DNA from: Pseudomonas paralactis
Lineage (GTDB): Bacteria > Pseudomonadota > Gammaproteobacteria > Pseudomonadales > Pseudomonadaceae
DNA: 64,000 bases
Assembly (NCBI RefSeq): GCF_001439735.1
Contig: NZ_JYLN01000003.1
Coordinates: forward strand, 434,001 to 498,000
Direction: 5' to 3'
Shown piece by piece: positions 1 to 8,332 of this stretch. The notes below the pieces were generated by a model. The model worked only from the letters and a program-made list of their open reading frames with translations. It was not told where the DNA came from and ran no database searches. Within the stretch, counting starts at the first letter, position 1, and each line of letters opens with the position of its first letter. The position numbers were made by a program, and so were the translations under genes.

Positions 1-61
1 GGCGGCCTCATGAACAGCAAAGGCATCAAGTTGCAAACCGTCTCACACAGCAGGGGTTTTC

Positions 62-86
62 AGGCCGTTTTCACGGCCTTTTTTTT
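62..86 (+). terminator. Rho-independent terminator of an upstream gene outside the window
   Basis: A 7-bp stem AGGCCGT/ACGGCCT with loop TTTC is followed directly by a T-run. It presumably ends a plus-strand gene lying before the window. Bases 1-61 are too short to assign to a gene. Confidence 0.75.
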
Positions 87-239
87 CGCCTGGGGGTTGG
101 TGAAGTGCTTATGTGTTTATGGAATAAACAAATGAATAAATAAGATTTATAGATATATAAATCTACTGCTAAGGTCTGTTCCATCTTGGCGCCATCGCCG
201 CACAGCGAACCGCCGACACTTGCTCAAGGAATTACCTAC
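87..239 (+). promoter_or_regulatory. Promoter/leader region of the ssu operon
   Basis: This AT-rich stretch separates the terminator from ssuE. It contains an 8-bp inverted repeat AGATTTAT/ATAAATCT with a 6-nt spacer (143-164). AAGGA about 10 nt before the ATG at 240 serves as ribosome binding site. Sulfonate operons in Pseudomonas are sulfate-starvation regulated (CysB); that this region holds a CysB site is inference, not a recognised motif. Confidence 0.45.
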
Positions 240-833
240 ATGCTGGTCGTAACACTTGGAGGCAGCCCCAGCCAGCGTTCGCGCTCCGGGGTGTTGCTGG
301 ATAAAACCCGTCAGTGGCTGCAACAGCAGGGCGTGGAAGTGGTGAGTTACCAGATACGCGACTTCCCGGCTGAAGACTTGCTGCACGCACGGTTCGACAG
401 CCCCAAGGTCATCGACCTGCTGCAACAGGTGGCCAATGCCGATGGCCTGGTGATCGCCACTCCGGTATACAAAGCATCGTTCTCCGGCGCGCTGAAAACC
501 GTACTGGACCTGCTGCCCGAACGCGCCCTGGCCCATAAGGTGGTATTGCCGATGGCTACCGGCGGCAGCATCGCCCACATGCTGGCGGTGGACTACGCCT
601 TGAAGCCGGTGCTGTCTGCCCTCAAAGCCCAGGAACTGCTCCACGGCATTTTCGCCGAAGACAGCCAGATCGCTTATGGCGAAGGCAGTGCCCAGGCGCA
701 GTTGGTGCCGGTGCTTGAGAAACGCCTGCACGAAGCCCTGGAGCAGCTCTACAGCGCCATGGCCCGACGCCCGAAACCGCTGGACCCGGATGTATTGAAT
801 GAACGTTTGTTGAGTGCTCGCTGGAGCATCTGA
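240..833 (+). CDS. ssuE: NADPH-dependent FMN reductase SsuE
   Basis: This flavin reductase supplies FMNH2 to the sulfonate monooxygenase SsuD in the cytoplasm. The 197-residue product has the NADPH_dep_FMN_reductase fold: an N-terminal [12 protein letters not shown] phosphate-binding loop and a central [12 protein letters not shown] segment typical of SsuE/MsuE. The start at 240 is preferred over an upstream in-frame alternative codon near 186 because family members begin with [10 protein letters not shown] and AAGGA lies just before it. It is the first gene of the ssu operon, with about 95 nt before ssuA. Confidence 0.93.
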   Translation: MLVVTLGGSPSQRSRSGVLLDKTRQWLQQQGVEVVSYQIRDFPAEDLLHARFDSPKVIDLLQQVANADGLVIATPVYKASFSGALKTVLDLLPERALAHKVVLPMATGGSIAHMLAVDYALKPVLSALKAQELLHGIFAEDSQIAYGEGSAQAQLVPVLEKRLHEALEQLYSAMARRPKPLDPDVLNERLLSARWSI

Positions 834-929
834 GCCTTACCCGCAAATCGAGAAGCACTCACCTTACTCAGCCGCCAACGGCCAAGCAGGTGCAGCCAAA
901 ACCCTAATCGCAACTATGGAGAGAGCGCC

Positions 930-1898
930 ATGCGCACTGTCATCTTGCGTCGTGGTCTGGTCGCACTGTTTGCTGCGGCTGTGTCCTTCGGCGCCATTGT
1001 TCAAGCCCAAGCCGCCGAGACGCTGCGGATCGGTTATCAAAAATACGGCACCCTGGTGCTGCTCAAAGCCAAAGGCACGCTGGAAAAACGCCTGGCCGCC
1101 CAGGGCGTGCAGGTGCAGTGGACCGAGTTCCCGGGGGGCCCGCAATTGCTTGAGGGCCTGAATGTCGGCTCCGTCGACTTTGGCGTCACCGGTGAAACCC
1201 CGCCGGTGTTTGCCCAGGCGGCTGGCGCGGATCTGCTTTACGTCGCCTACGAACCGCCAGCGCCCACCAGTGAAGCGATCCTGGTGCCCAAGGACTCGCC
1301 GATCAAATCGGTGGCTGAGCTCAAAGGCAAAAAGATCGTGCTCAACAAAGGCTCCAACGTGCATTACCTGCTGGTGCGTGCGCTGGAAGATGCTGGCCTC
1401 AACTACACCGACGTGAAAACCGTATTCCTGCCGCCTGCCGATGCGCGTGCCGCCTTCGAGCGCGGCAGCGTGGATGCCTGGGTGATCTGGGACCCGTACC
1501 AGGCCGCCGCCGAGAAACAATTGCAAGCGCGCACCCTGCGCGACGGCACCGGCATTGCCGACAACCACCAGTTCTACCTGGCCACCAAACCCTACGCCGA
1601 ACAGCACCCTGAAGTGATCAGAGCGCTGGTAGAAGAAGTGCGCGCGGTGGGCGAGTGGTCCAAGGCCAACCCGCAGGAAGTCACCGAACAAGTGGCGCCA
1701 CTGCTGGGCTTGCCTGCCGATATCACCCTGACCTCGGTAAAACGCCAAGGCTACGGTGCGCTGTTCCTGACCCCGGAAGTGGTCGCCGCCCAACAGAAAA
1801 TCGCCGACAGCTTCTACCAGCTCAAATTGATCCCCAAACCCTTGAGCATCAAGGACGTGATCTGGACGCCACCCGCCGCGGTTGCCAAAGCGCCGTAA
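930..1898 (+). CDS. ssuA: Aliphatic sulfonate ABC transporter, periplasmic binding protein SsuA
   Basis: The protein binds alkanesulfonates in the periplasm and delivers them to SsuBC. Its 322 residues start with a Sec signal peptide (RR, a hydrophobic stretch, AQA cleavage near residue 28). An NMT1/SsuA-like binding fold follows, with [12 protein letters not shown] at the mature N-terminus and [20 protein letters not shown], the usual sulfonate/nitrate-binding signature. GAGAG precedes the ATG. It sits between ssuE and ssuD, which fixes the assignment. Exact substrate range cannot be read from sequence. Confidence 0.93.
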   Translation: MRTVILRRGLVALFAAAVSFGAIVQAQAAETLRIGYQKYGTLVLLKAKGTLEKRLAAQGVQVQWTEFPGGPQLLEGLNVGSVDFGVTGETPPVFAQAAGADLLYVAYEPPAPTSEAILVPKDSPIKSVAELKGKKIVLNKGSNVHYLLVRALEDAGLNYTDVKTVFLPPADARAAFERGSVDAWVIWDPYQAAAEKQLQARTLRDGTGIADNHQFYLATKPYAEQHPEVIRALVEEVRAVGEWSKANPQEVTEQVAPLLGLPADITLTSVKRQGYGALFLTPEVVAAQQKIADSFYQLKLIPKPLSIKDVIWTPPAAVAKAP

Positions 1899-1923
1899 CT
1901 CGATTTCTTCAGGAGACAACTCC

Positions 1924-3072
1924 ATGAGCCTTAATATTTTCTGGTTCCTGCCTACCCACGGCGACGGCCATTACCTGGGCACCGCTGAAGGCGCTCGCGC
2001 CGTCGATCACGGTTACCTGCAACAAGTGGCCCAGGCCGCCGACCGTCTGGGTTTCGGTGGGGTGTTGATCCCTACCGGACGTTCTTGCGAAGACTCCTGG
2101 CTGGTGGCCGCCTCGCTGATTCCAGTGACTCAGCGCTTGAAGTTTCTGGTCGCGCTGCGACCCGGGATCATTTCGCCGACGGTGGCCGCACGTCAGGCCG
2201 CAACCCTGGACCGCCTGTCCGGTGGCCGTGCGTTGTTCAACCTGGTGACTGGCGGTGACCCGGAAGAGTTGGCTGGCGATGGCTTGTTCCTCAGCCACGA
2301 AGAACGCTATCAGGCCTCGGTGGAGTTCACGCGCATCTGGCGCCGAGTGCTCGAAGGCGAAACTGTGGATTACGACGGCGAGCACATCAGCGTCAAGGGC
2401 GCCAAGTTGCTCTACCCGCCGATCCAGCAACCACGTCCGCCGCTGTACTTCGGTGGTTCTTCCGAGGCGGCCCAGGACCTGGCGGCCGAACAGGTGGAAA
2501 TGGTCCTGACCTGGGGCGAGCCACCGGCCGCGGTGGCGGAGAAAATTGCGCAAGTGCGTGCCAAGGCCGCGAAACTCGGACGTACCCTGCGCTTCGGCAT
2601 TCGCCTGCACGTGATCGTGCGCGAGACCAACGAAGAAGCCTGGAAGGCCGCCGATAAATTGATCTCCCACCTGGACGACGACACCATCGCTCGCGCCCAG
2701 GCGTCCCTGGCGCGTTTCGATTCGGTCGGCCAGCAACGTATGGCCGCCCTGCATGGCGGCAGCCGTGACAACCTGGAAGTCAGCCCCAACCTCTGGGCCG
2801 GCGTCGGCCTGGTACGAGGCGGTGCAGGCACCGCGCTGGTCGGCGATGGCCCGACGGTGGCGGCGCGGGTCAAGGAGTACGCGGACCTGGGCATCGACAC
2901 CTTCATCTTCTCCGGTTATCCCCACCTGGAAGAGTCGTATCGAGTCGCCGAACTGTTGTTTCCGCACCTGGATATCGAACGTCCTGAACTGCCCAAAAGC
3001 GCCGGTTACGTCAGCCCGTTTGGCGAGATGGTCGCCAACGACATCCTTCCCAAAGCTGCGTCGCAGAGTTGA
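1924..3072 (+). CDS. ssuD: FMNH2-dependent alkanesulfonate monooxygenase SsuD
   Basis: SsuD cleaves C1-substituted alkanesulfonates to aldehyde and sulfite with FMNH2 from SsuE and O2. The 382-residue product is a bacterial-luciferase-like TIM barrel, the usual family length. The conserved cysteine (Cys55 here, Cys54 in the mature numbering of E. coli SsuD) lies in [10 protein letters not shown], and the [10 protein letters not shown] strand carries the conserved Arg/His pair. The start at 1924 has AGGAG upstream and matches the family N-terminus [15 protein letters not shown]. It lies 25 nt after ssuA. Confidence 0.96.
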   Translation: MSLNIFWFLPTHGDGHYLGTAEGARAVDHGYLQQVAQAADRLGFGGVLIPTGRSCEDSWLVAASLIPVTQRLKFLVALRPGIISPTVAARQAATLDRLSGGRALFNLVTGGDPEELAGDGLFLSHEERYQASVEFTRIWRRVLEGETVDYDGEHISVKGAKLLYPPIQQPRPPLYFGGSSEAAQDLAAEQVEMVLTWGEPPAAVAEKIAQVRAKAAKLGRTLRFGIRLHVIVRETNEEAWKAADKLISHLDDDTIARAQASLARFDSVGQQRMAALHGGSRDNLEVSPNLWAGVGLVRGGAGTALVGDGPTVAARVKEYADLGIDTFIFSGYPHLEESYRVAELLFPHLDIERPELPKSAGYVSPFGEMVANDILPKAASQS

Positions 3073-3081
3073 GGCGCCGTT

Positions 3082-3867
3082 ATGGACTTTGAAAAACTCA
3101 GCCATCGCGTGGCGCCCTGGGTGCTGCCGATCTTGTTGCTGGCGGTGTGGCAGTTGTCGGTGTCAGCGGGGTGGTTGTCGACGCGCATTTTGCCGGCGCC
3201 CAGTGCGGTGATCGAAGCGGGTGTAAACCTGGTGGTCAGCGGTGAAATCTGGACGCACCTGGCCATCAGCGGCTGGCGTGCAGGCCTGGGCTTTGTGATT
3301 GGGGGCAGCATCGGCCTGGCCCTGGGTTTTATCACCGGTTTGTCCAAGTGGGGCGAGCGCCTGCTGGACAGCTCGGTACAGATGATCCGCAACGTGCCGC
3401 ACCTGGCGCTGATTCCGTTGGTGATCCTGTGGTTCGGCATTGACGAGACCGCGAAGATTTTCCTGGTGGCCCTCGGCACCTTGTTCCCGATCTACCTGAA
3501 CACCTATCACGGCATCCGCAACGTCGACCCGGCGCTGGTGGAAATGTCGCGCAGCTATGGCCTGTCGGGGTTCAGCCTGTTCTGGCAAGTCATCCTGCCC
3601 GGCGCGCTGCCGTCGATCCTGGTGGGTGTGCGCTTTGCCCTGGGCTTCATGTGGCTGACGCTGATCGTGGCGGAAACCATCTCGGCCAGTTCCGGTATCG
3701 GCTACCTGGCGATGAATGCCCGTGAATTCCTGCAAACCGACGTGGTGGTGCTGGCCATCGTGATGTACGCGATCCTCGGCAAACTCGCCGACCTGGCAGC
3801 GCGTGGCCTGGAACGGGTATGGCTGCGCTGGCACCCGGCGTATCAAGTCAAGGGAGGTGCGGCATGA
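3082..3867 (+). CDS. ssuC: Sulfonate ABC transporter permease SsuC
   Basis: Inner-membrane permease of the sulfonate importer, 261 residues with about six transmembrane helices. The BPD_transp_1 domain carries the EAA loop ([25 protein letters not shown], near residues 154-178) that docks on the ATPase. It begins 9 nt after ssuD, and its stop overlaps the ssuB start in an ATGA, so translation is probably coupled. Confidence 0.94.
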   Translation: MDFEKLSHRVAPWVLPILLLAVWQLSVSAGWLSTRILPAPSAVIEAGVNLVVSGEIWTHLAISGWRAGLGFVIGGSIGLALGFITGLSKWGERLLDSSVQMIRNVPHLALIPLVILWFGIDETAKIFLVALGTLFPIYLNTYHGIRNVDPALVEMSRSYGLSGFSLFWQVILPGALPSILVGVRFALGFMWLTLIVAETISASSGIGYLAMNAREFLQTDVVVLAIVMYAILGKLADLAARGLERVWLRWHPAYQVKGGAA

Positions 3868-4670
3868 CGGCTCAACAGCCCCCGCGCCTGCTCAAGGGTA
3901 TTCCCCTGGCGGTGCGCAAGTTGCGCAAATCTTTCGGCACTCGCGAAGTGCTCAAGGACATCGACCTGCATGTTCCGGCCGGTCAATTCGTGGCCGTGGT
4001 CGGTCGCAGCGGCTGCGGCAAAAGTACTTTGTTGCGCCTGCTCGCGGGGCTGGATAAGGCCAGTGGTGGCGAGCTGCTGGCTGGCGCTGCGCCGCTGCAC
4101 GAGGCGATTGAAGACACGCGGTTGATGTTCCAGGAAGCGCGTTTGTTGCCGTGGAAAAAGATCATCGACAACGTCGGCCTTGGTCTTGCGGGCAACTGGC
4201 GCCCCAGGGCGCTGGAGGCGCTGGAAGCGGTGGGCCTGGCCGAGCGCGCCAATGACTGGCCGGCAGCCTTGTCCGGTGGCCAGAAACAGCGCGTGGCCCT
4301 GGCGCGGGCCTTGATCCACCAACCGCGCCTGTTGCTGCTCGACGAGCCTCTGGGCGCACTGGACGCTTTGACCCGTATCGAGATGCAGCAACTGATCGAA
4401 AACCTCTGGCGCAAGCACGGTTTCACCGTGTTGCTGGTGACTCACGACGTCAGCGAAGCCGTGGCGATTGCCGACCGTGTGATTCTGATCGAAGACGGCG
4501 AAATTGGTCTCGACCTCGCCGTTGATCTGCCACGCCCACGGGCCCGTGGTTCGCACCGCCTGGCCGCGTTGGAAGCCCAGGTGCTCAACCGCGTGCTGTC
4601 GCTGCCTGGCTCACCGCCGGAGCCCGAACCCGTTTCACCGTTGCCGACGCAATTGCGTTGGGCTCAATAA
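3864..4670 (+). CDS. ssuB: Sulfonate ABC transporter ATP-binding protein SsuB
   Basis: ATPase subunit of the sulfonate importer. The 268-residue product shows Walker [11 protein letters not shown]-loop [10 protein letters not shown], signature LSGGQKQR, Walker [13 protein letters not shown] and the switch histidine in [10 protein letters not shown]. The QEARLLPW motif is typical of the nitrate/sulfonate/taurine subfamily. The ATG at 3864 overlaps the ssuC stop and follows AGGGAGG, so it is preferred over an in-frame ATG at 3819 inside ssuC. Confidence 0.95.
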   Translation: MTAQQPPRLLKGIPLAVRKLRKSFGTREVLKDIDLHVPAGQFVAVVGRSGCGKSTLLRLLAGLDKASGGELLAGAAPLHEAIEDTRLMFQEARLLPWKKIIDNVGLGLAGNWRPRALEALEAVGLAERANDWPAALSGGQKQRVALARALIHQPRLLLLDEPLGALDALTRIEMQQLIENLWRKHGFTVLLVTHDVSEAVAIADRVILIEDGEIGLDLAVDLPRPRARGSHRLAALEAQVLNRVLSLPGSPPEPEPVSPLPTQLRWAQ

Positions 4671-4689
4671 TCCACACAGGAAAAACATC

Positions 4690-4905
4690 ATGACTATTAA
4701 AGCCATTAACGTGCGTAACCAGTTCAAAGGCACCATCAAGGAAATCGTGGTGGGCGATGTACTGTCGGAGATTGATGTGCAGACCGCGTCCGGCATTGTC
4801 ACTTCGGTGATCACCACGCGCTCGGTCAAAGAGCTGGAGTTGGTGATCGGTAGTGAAGTGATTGCCTTTGTGAAATCCACTGAGGTGTCGATTGCCAAGT
4901 TGTGA
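4690..4905 (+). CDS. ssuF: Mop-domain molybdopterin-binding protein SsuF
   Basis: This 71-residue protein is a single Mop (molbindin) domain, from INVRNQFKGTIKEIVVG through SVKELELVIGSEVIAFVKSTEVSI. Such domains bind molybdate or tungstate as oligomers. It lies 19 nt after ssuB with AGGAAA before the ATG, so it ends the ssu operon, matching the ssuEADCBF order of other pseudomonads. Why a molbindin belongs to sulfonate use is not established; SsuD itself does not use molybdenum. Confidence 0.9.
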   Translation: MTIKAINVRNQFKGTIKEIVVGDVLSEIDVQTASGIVTSVITTRSVKELELVIGSEVIAFVKSTEVSIAKL

Positions 4906-4927
4906 TTGGCGTCGGCCTTGAGACCGC

Positions 4928-5000
4928 TATCGCAGGTAAACCAGCTCCCACATCGTGATGTGTGAATGCATTCAAATGTGGGAGCTGGCTTGCCTGCGAT
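4928..5000. repeat. REPIN, type A (ggagctggcttgcctgcga core)
   Basis: Two inverted REP halves, ATCGCAGGTAAACCAGCTCCCACA and its near complement TGTGGGAGCTGGCTTGCCTGCGAT, surround a short loop with GATGTGTGAATGCATTCAAA. The left half has one substitution (GGTAAA for GGCAAG). It lies directly after ssuF and could stabilise or end the ssu transcript. Its right end is where the element at 5003-5475 is inserted. Confidence 0.9.
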
Positions 5001-5002
5001 GA

Positions 5003-5475
5003 GCATAGGTATCTACACAACTCTTTGGTGCGACGCCGGACCTGTGGGAGGGGGCTTGCCCCCGATGGCGGCCTAAGAGCCGGCCAGGATGTTGGGCTTT
5101 GATCGAGTACATATCCGTTATTTGGGTAACGGCTGCTATTGGTTCCGCTTTTACAGCGGGTCACTTTGGAAAAGAGCCCCAAAGTAACCAAAGGGCTCTT
5201 GCCCCACCACTCGGCACCTCGCCTAGGCTCGGTGTGCCCGTAATCCGCCATGGATTTGGGGGGCCGCCGCCACGCGCCATCCATGGCGCGGGGCGGCTAA
5301 ACCGGCATCCCTGCCGGTTTACCCCCCAAATCCCTGTCGAATTCCGGCCAGCGTGGTTTGATGGGGCGCCTAAGATCAAGATCAAGATCAAAAGCAGAGC
5401 AAGAGCAAGAGCGGCTCGCTTCGCATCGTGGTTAGCGTCGGCAGTGGCTACAAAAAGTTGTGTAGATACCCATGC
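5003..5475. mobile_element. MITE-like element with 20-bp terminal inverted repeats
   Basis: The left end GCATAGGTATCTACACAACT (5003-5022) and the right end AGTTGTGTAGATACCCATGC (5456-5475) are inverted repeats matching at 19 of 20 positions. The direct repeat TGCGATGA flanks both ends (4995-5002 and 5476-5483), as expected of a target-site duplication. The interior has no credible transposase. It contains a single REP half (5043-5066), many hairpins (5072-5333) and short tandem repeats (AAGATC x3 and AGAGCA units, near 5372-5413). A non-autonomous element is inferred. Open frames across it lack family matches and ribosome binding sites. Confidence 0.6.
5043..5066 (+). repeat. Single REP half, type B (gggagggggcttgcccccga core)
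   Basis: TGTGGGAGGGGG plus CTTGCCCCCGAT, a solitary REP without an inverted partner nearby. It lies inside the MITE-like element. Confidence 0.85.
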
Positions 5476-5506
5476 TGCGATGAGCCCGGCCCAGACAGCA
5501 CTGTCT

Positions 5507-6136
5507 TCAGCGCTTGGGCAGGTAGGCCGGCAAATAAAGCCCCACATAGGCATCAAACACCCGCATCCCTTCCTCCGCCATGCGTGGCGTAATCAGCCCA
5601 TGCTGATGCACCGAGCGCGCATACACGCGGTCGCTCAACTCCAGCGCCAGGGCGAACACGTCCACATCGCCGGGTAGCTTCGGCACTTCGAAATGGCGGT
5701 TGAACACTTCCAACATCAAATCGCCCAATTCCAGATCGTGCTGGCGGTCGGCCTGTGTCACTTCAGTCAGCCCGTGCTGTGCCAGGATCAACTGACGTGC
5801 GGCGGCGTCGTTGCTGTAAACGGTGAGCATACGCTGCTCGACGATGCACGACAGGTCGCGCCAATGCCTGAGTGAATCATGCTCGATCGGCGCCTGGATT
5901 GCTGCGCGGAAGGCGGTATGGACATCCGCCGTCAGCGCCTCCAGCAACGCCGGTACTCCGGCGAAAAAGTGATACACCGACGACGCCGGAATTTGCGCAC
6001 GTTCGGCCACGCTGTAGATCGACAAACCGGCCACGCCTTCGGCGGCCAGCAAGGTGCGGGCGGCTTCAAGGATCGCATCGATCCGGGGCTGGCTGCGGGC
6101 GCGGGGTTTGCGAGCAGTGGCGGGACGGGTGGGCAT
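5507..6136 (-). CDS. TetR-family transcriptional regulator
   Basis: A 209-residue repressor-type protein. Residues about 15-65 form the TetR helix-turn-helix (RIDAILEAARTLLAAEGVAG, then SIYSVAERAQIPASSVYHFF); the rest is the variable ligand-binding and dimerisation domain. The N-terminus is basic (RPATARKPRARSQ). It has no co-directional partner: the MITE-like element lies downstream, a REPIN upstream, then the 3' end of spuI. Ligand and targets are unknown. A role in polyamine metabolism is possible only from proximity. Confidence 0.88.
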   Translation of the reverse strand: MPTRPATARKPRARSQPRIDAILEAARTLLAAEGVAGLSIYSVAERAQIPASSVYHFFAGVPALLEALTADVHTAFRAAIQAPIEHDSLRHWRDLSCIVEQRMLTVYSNDAAARQLILAQHGLTEVTQADRQHDLELGDLMLEVFNRHFEVPKLPGDVDVFALALELSDRVYARSVHQHGLITPRMAEEGMRVFDAYVGLYLPAYLPKR

Positions 6137-6197
6137 GGAAGTCTCCTACAAGGCAGCGGGCATTGTATGAGCAGGGAGGTGTGTTGTCTTCCAGACC

Positions 6198-6274
6198 GCC
6201 ATCGGGAGCAAGCCCCCTCCCACATTTAGATCTGTGAATACATTCAAAATGTGGGAGGGGGCTTGCTCCCGATG
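6198..6274. repeat. REPIN, type B variant (gggagggggcttgctcccga core)
   Basis: Inverted REP halves around loop TTTAGATCTGTGAATACATTCAAAA. The loop resembles those of the REPINs at 4928, 44305 and 48366, although the REP core differs. Confidence 0.9.
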
Positions 6275-6303
6275 AGGCCAATTCGGTCTCCCGGAATAAG
6301 CCC

Positions 6304-6340
6304 ATAAAAAAGCGCCACCGACCCTAAGCCTATGGCGCTT
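6304..6340 (-). terminator. Terminator downstream of spuI
   Basis: Stem AAGCGCCA/TGGCGCTT (6310-6317 and 6333-6340). A run of A on the plus strand just to its left gives a U-tract when read from spuI. It lies about 20 nt past the spuI stop. Confidence 0.7.
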
Positions 6341-6358
6341 CTTCAATGCCGCAACCAC

Positions 6359-7735
6359 TTACACGGTATGCAGGTACCAGTTGTACTCAAGGTCGGAAAT
6401 GGAGTGTTCAAACTCCTCCAGCTCACTTTCCTTACAGGCAACAAAGATATCGATGTATTTAGGATCGATGTACTTGGCCATCACCTCGCTGTCGTCCAAC
6501 TCGCGCAAGGCATCGCGCAGGTTGTTCGGCAGGCTTTGTTCGTTCTGCTCGTAGCTGTTGCCTTCCACCGGAGCGCCCGGTTCGATCTTGTTGGTCAGAC
6601 CGTGGTGCACGCCGGCCAGGACCGAAGCCATCAGCAGGTAAGGGTTGGCATCGGCGCCGGCCACGCGGTGTTCGATACGCACGGCATCGGACGAGCCGGT
6701 CGGTACGCGAATCGCCACGGTGCGGTTGTCCAGGCCCCAGCACGGCGAGTTCGGCACATAGAACTGTGCGCCGAAACGACGGTAGGAGTTGACGTTGGGG
6801 CACAGGAACGCCATTTGGGCGGGCAGGGTCTCCAGCACACCGCCGATCGCGTGACGCAATGCGGCGTTCTGCTCGGGATCCTCGCTGGCAAAAATATTTT
6901 TGCCGTCCTTGTCCAGAATGGAGATGTGTACGTGCAGCCCGTTGCCTGCCTGGCCTGGGTAAGGCTTGGCCATGAAGGTGGTGTCCATCTCATGGTCGTA
7001 GGCGATGTTCTTGATCAGGCGCTTGAGCAGTACCGCGTAGTCGCAGGCCTTGATCGGGTCAGCCACGTGGTGCAGGTTCACTTCGAACTGCGCGGGGGCA
7101 CTTTCCTTGACGATGGCGTCCGCCGGGATGCCTTGCTCCTTGGCGCCTTCCAGAATGTCCTGGAGGCAGTCGACGTATTCGTCGAGGTCGTCGATCAGGT
7201 AGACCTGTGTCGAGTGCGGGCGTTTGCCGGAGATCGGCGAGCGGGGCGGTTGAGGGCGGCCGTTCACGTTCTCCTGGTCGATCAGGTAGAACTCAAGTTC
7301 GAAGGCGGCGCAGATGGTCAGACCGAGGTCATCAAACTTGCTTACAACCTGGCGGAGCACTTCGCGCGGGTCGGCGAAGAAAGGTTCACCTTCAAGTTCG
7401 TGCATGGTCATCAGCAGTTGCGCAGTAGGGCGCTTTTGCCAGGGCTCATTGCACAGGGTGTCGGGGATTGGATAACAGATTCGGTCAGCATCACCGATGT
7501 CCAGACCCAGGCCGGTGCTTTCCACCGTCGAGCCATTGATATCCAGGGCAAATAAAGAGGCAGGCAGGTTAATGCCCTTCTCGTAAACCTTGTGGAGGCT
7601 GGTGCGTTCGATGCGCTTGCCGCGCACCACACCATTCATATCCGCAATTAGAAGGTCTACGTACAGAACCTCAGGATGATCCTTAAGGAACGCGTTCGCT
7701 TCGTTAAGCTGAACGGCACGCGGGGGTACCGACAT
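6359..7735 (-). CDS. spuI: Gamma-glutamylpolyamine synthetase SpuI (glutamine synthetase family)
   Basis: This glutamine-synthetase-family ligase attaches glutamate to a polyamine amine group, the first step of the gamma-glutamylation route. The 458-residue product has the beta-grasp N-domain (VLYVDLLIADMNGVVRGKRI) and the catalytic domain with AAFELEFYLID, AQFEVNLHH, NGLHVHIS and RIEHRVAGADANPYL, the metal/ATP/glutamate motifs. It is divergent from spuB, as spuI is from the spu operon of PAO1. Assignment as SpuI rather than another paralogue rests on this position and length. Start at 7735 agrees with family N-termini. Confidence 0.85.
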   Translation of the reverse strand: MSVPPRAVQLNEANAFLKDHPEVLYVDLLIADMNGVVRGKRIERTSLHKVYEKGINLPASLFALDINGSTVESTGLGLDIGDADRICYPIPDTLCNEPWQKRPTAQLLMTMHELEGEPFFADPREVLRQVVSKFDDLGLTICAAFELEFYLIDQENVNGRPQPPRSPISGKRPHSTQVYLIDDLDEYVDCLQDILEGAKEQGIPADAIVKESAPAQFEVNLHHVADPIKACDYAVLLKRLIKNIAYDHEMDTTFMAKPYPGQAGNGLHVHISILDKDGKNIFASEDPEQNAALRHAIGGVLETLPAQMAFLCPNVNSYRRFGAQFYVPNSPCWGLDNRTVAIRVPTGSSDAVRIEHRVAGADANPYLLMASVLAGVHHGLTNKIEPGAPVEGNSYEQNEQSLPNNLRDALRELDDSEVMAKYIDPKYIDIFVACKESELEEFEHSISDLEYNWYLHTV

Positions 7736-8332
7736 GATGCAACACCTTTGTTGTTAAAAATATCAATCATTGATCTTTTCTGGTTTCAGTCAACCCGAAC
7801 GGCTTGCCGAAGTCAAGCGAGGCATTTTTTGCCCTAAAAAAGCACCATGAAGCCTTTTTTGCGGTGTTTTGGGGCGGTTTTTTGGGTTTGGGGGGCTTGG
7901 GAACTGCAGGCTTGAGCGGGCCGTGTTGTATTTTTTACGGGGGTGTTGTGTAAAAAAATGAACAAGGCTAAGCTCGATTCAAACCCATAACAGCAATAAT
8001 ACCGGGGTGCTTCATGTTTCACCTGCCGCCAATCGGCGTCTCTGCGTGCTTGCGCCAAACGTTGTGCGCAGTCCGCTCGTCCCGCGTGAATGCTCACGCA
8101 CCGGCCAATATTCTTGACGGCCCGTCCGACCTCCTCTTTGCCAACGCCTGCGCCACCCACCCACCTTTTTTCGCCGTGCCGATCATGATTCTGCACAACT
8201 TTGGCGTGAGGAATGCAACCCTTGGGCAAATGGCAGGTAAGCTCCTACCCTGAATGAACAAACGACGCGGATGCTGCGTCAACCAACGCCTGGCCTTTAA
8301 TGGATGCCAGGAAACCCAGCCCAGAGGCATTT
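7736..8332. promoter_or_regulatory. Divergent spuI/spuB intergenic region (spuA absent)
   Basis: This gap of nearly 600 bp holds no convincing gene. It contains a perfect palindrome ATCAATCATTGAT (7762-7774) just upstream of spuI, an A/T-rich stretch around 7835-7970, and a sigma-54-type promoter at 8201-8217. The open frame at 8014-8253 has no recognisable domain or ribosome binding site. In PAO1 spuA, a class I amidotransferase-fold hydrolase, lies at this place; no trace of it is visible here. Confidence 0.6.
8201..8217 (+). promoter_or_regulatory. Candidate sigma-54 promoter for spuB operon
   Basis: TTGGCGTGAGGAATGCA has GG (8203-8204) and GC (8215-8216) separated by exactly 10 nt, as the -24/-12 consensus requires. 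It lies about 116 nt before the preferred spuB start. No enhancer-binding site was identified. Confidence 0.5.

Noticed and set aside
5099..5677. Open frame of 192 codons across the repeat element and into the TetR gene
   Set aside because: It runs through hairpins and tandem repeats (KIKIKIKSRARARA is translated repeat DNA), overlaps the real TetR gene on the other strand and has no family match.
6332..7555. Long plus-strand frame opposite spuI
   Set aside because: Antisense shadow of spuI; no domain or translation signal.
8014..8253. 79-codon frame upstream of spuB as a remnant of spuA or a leader peptide
   Set aside because: No amidotransferase motif, no ribosome binding site, and it spans the sigma-54 promoter candidate.
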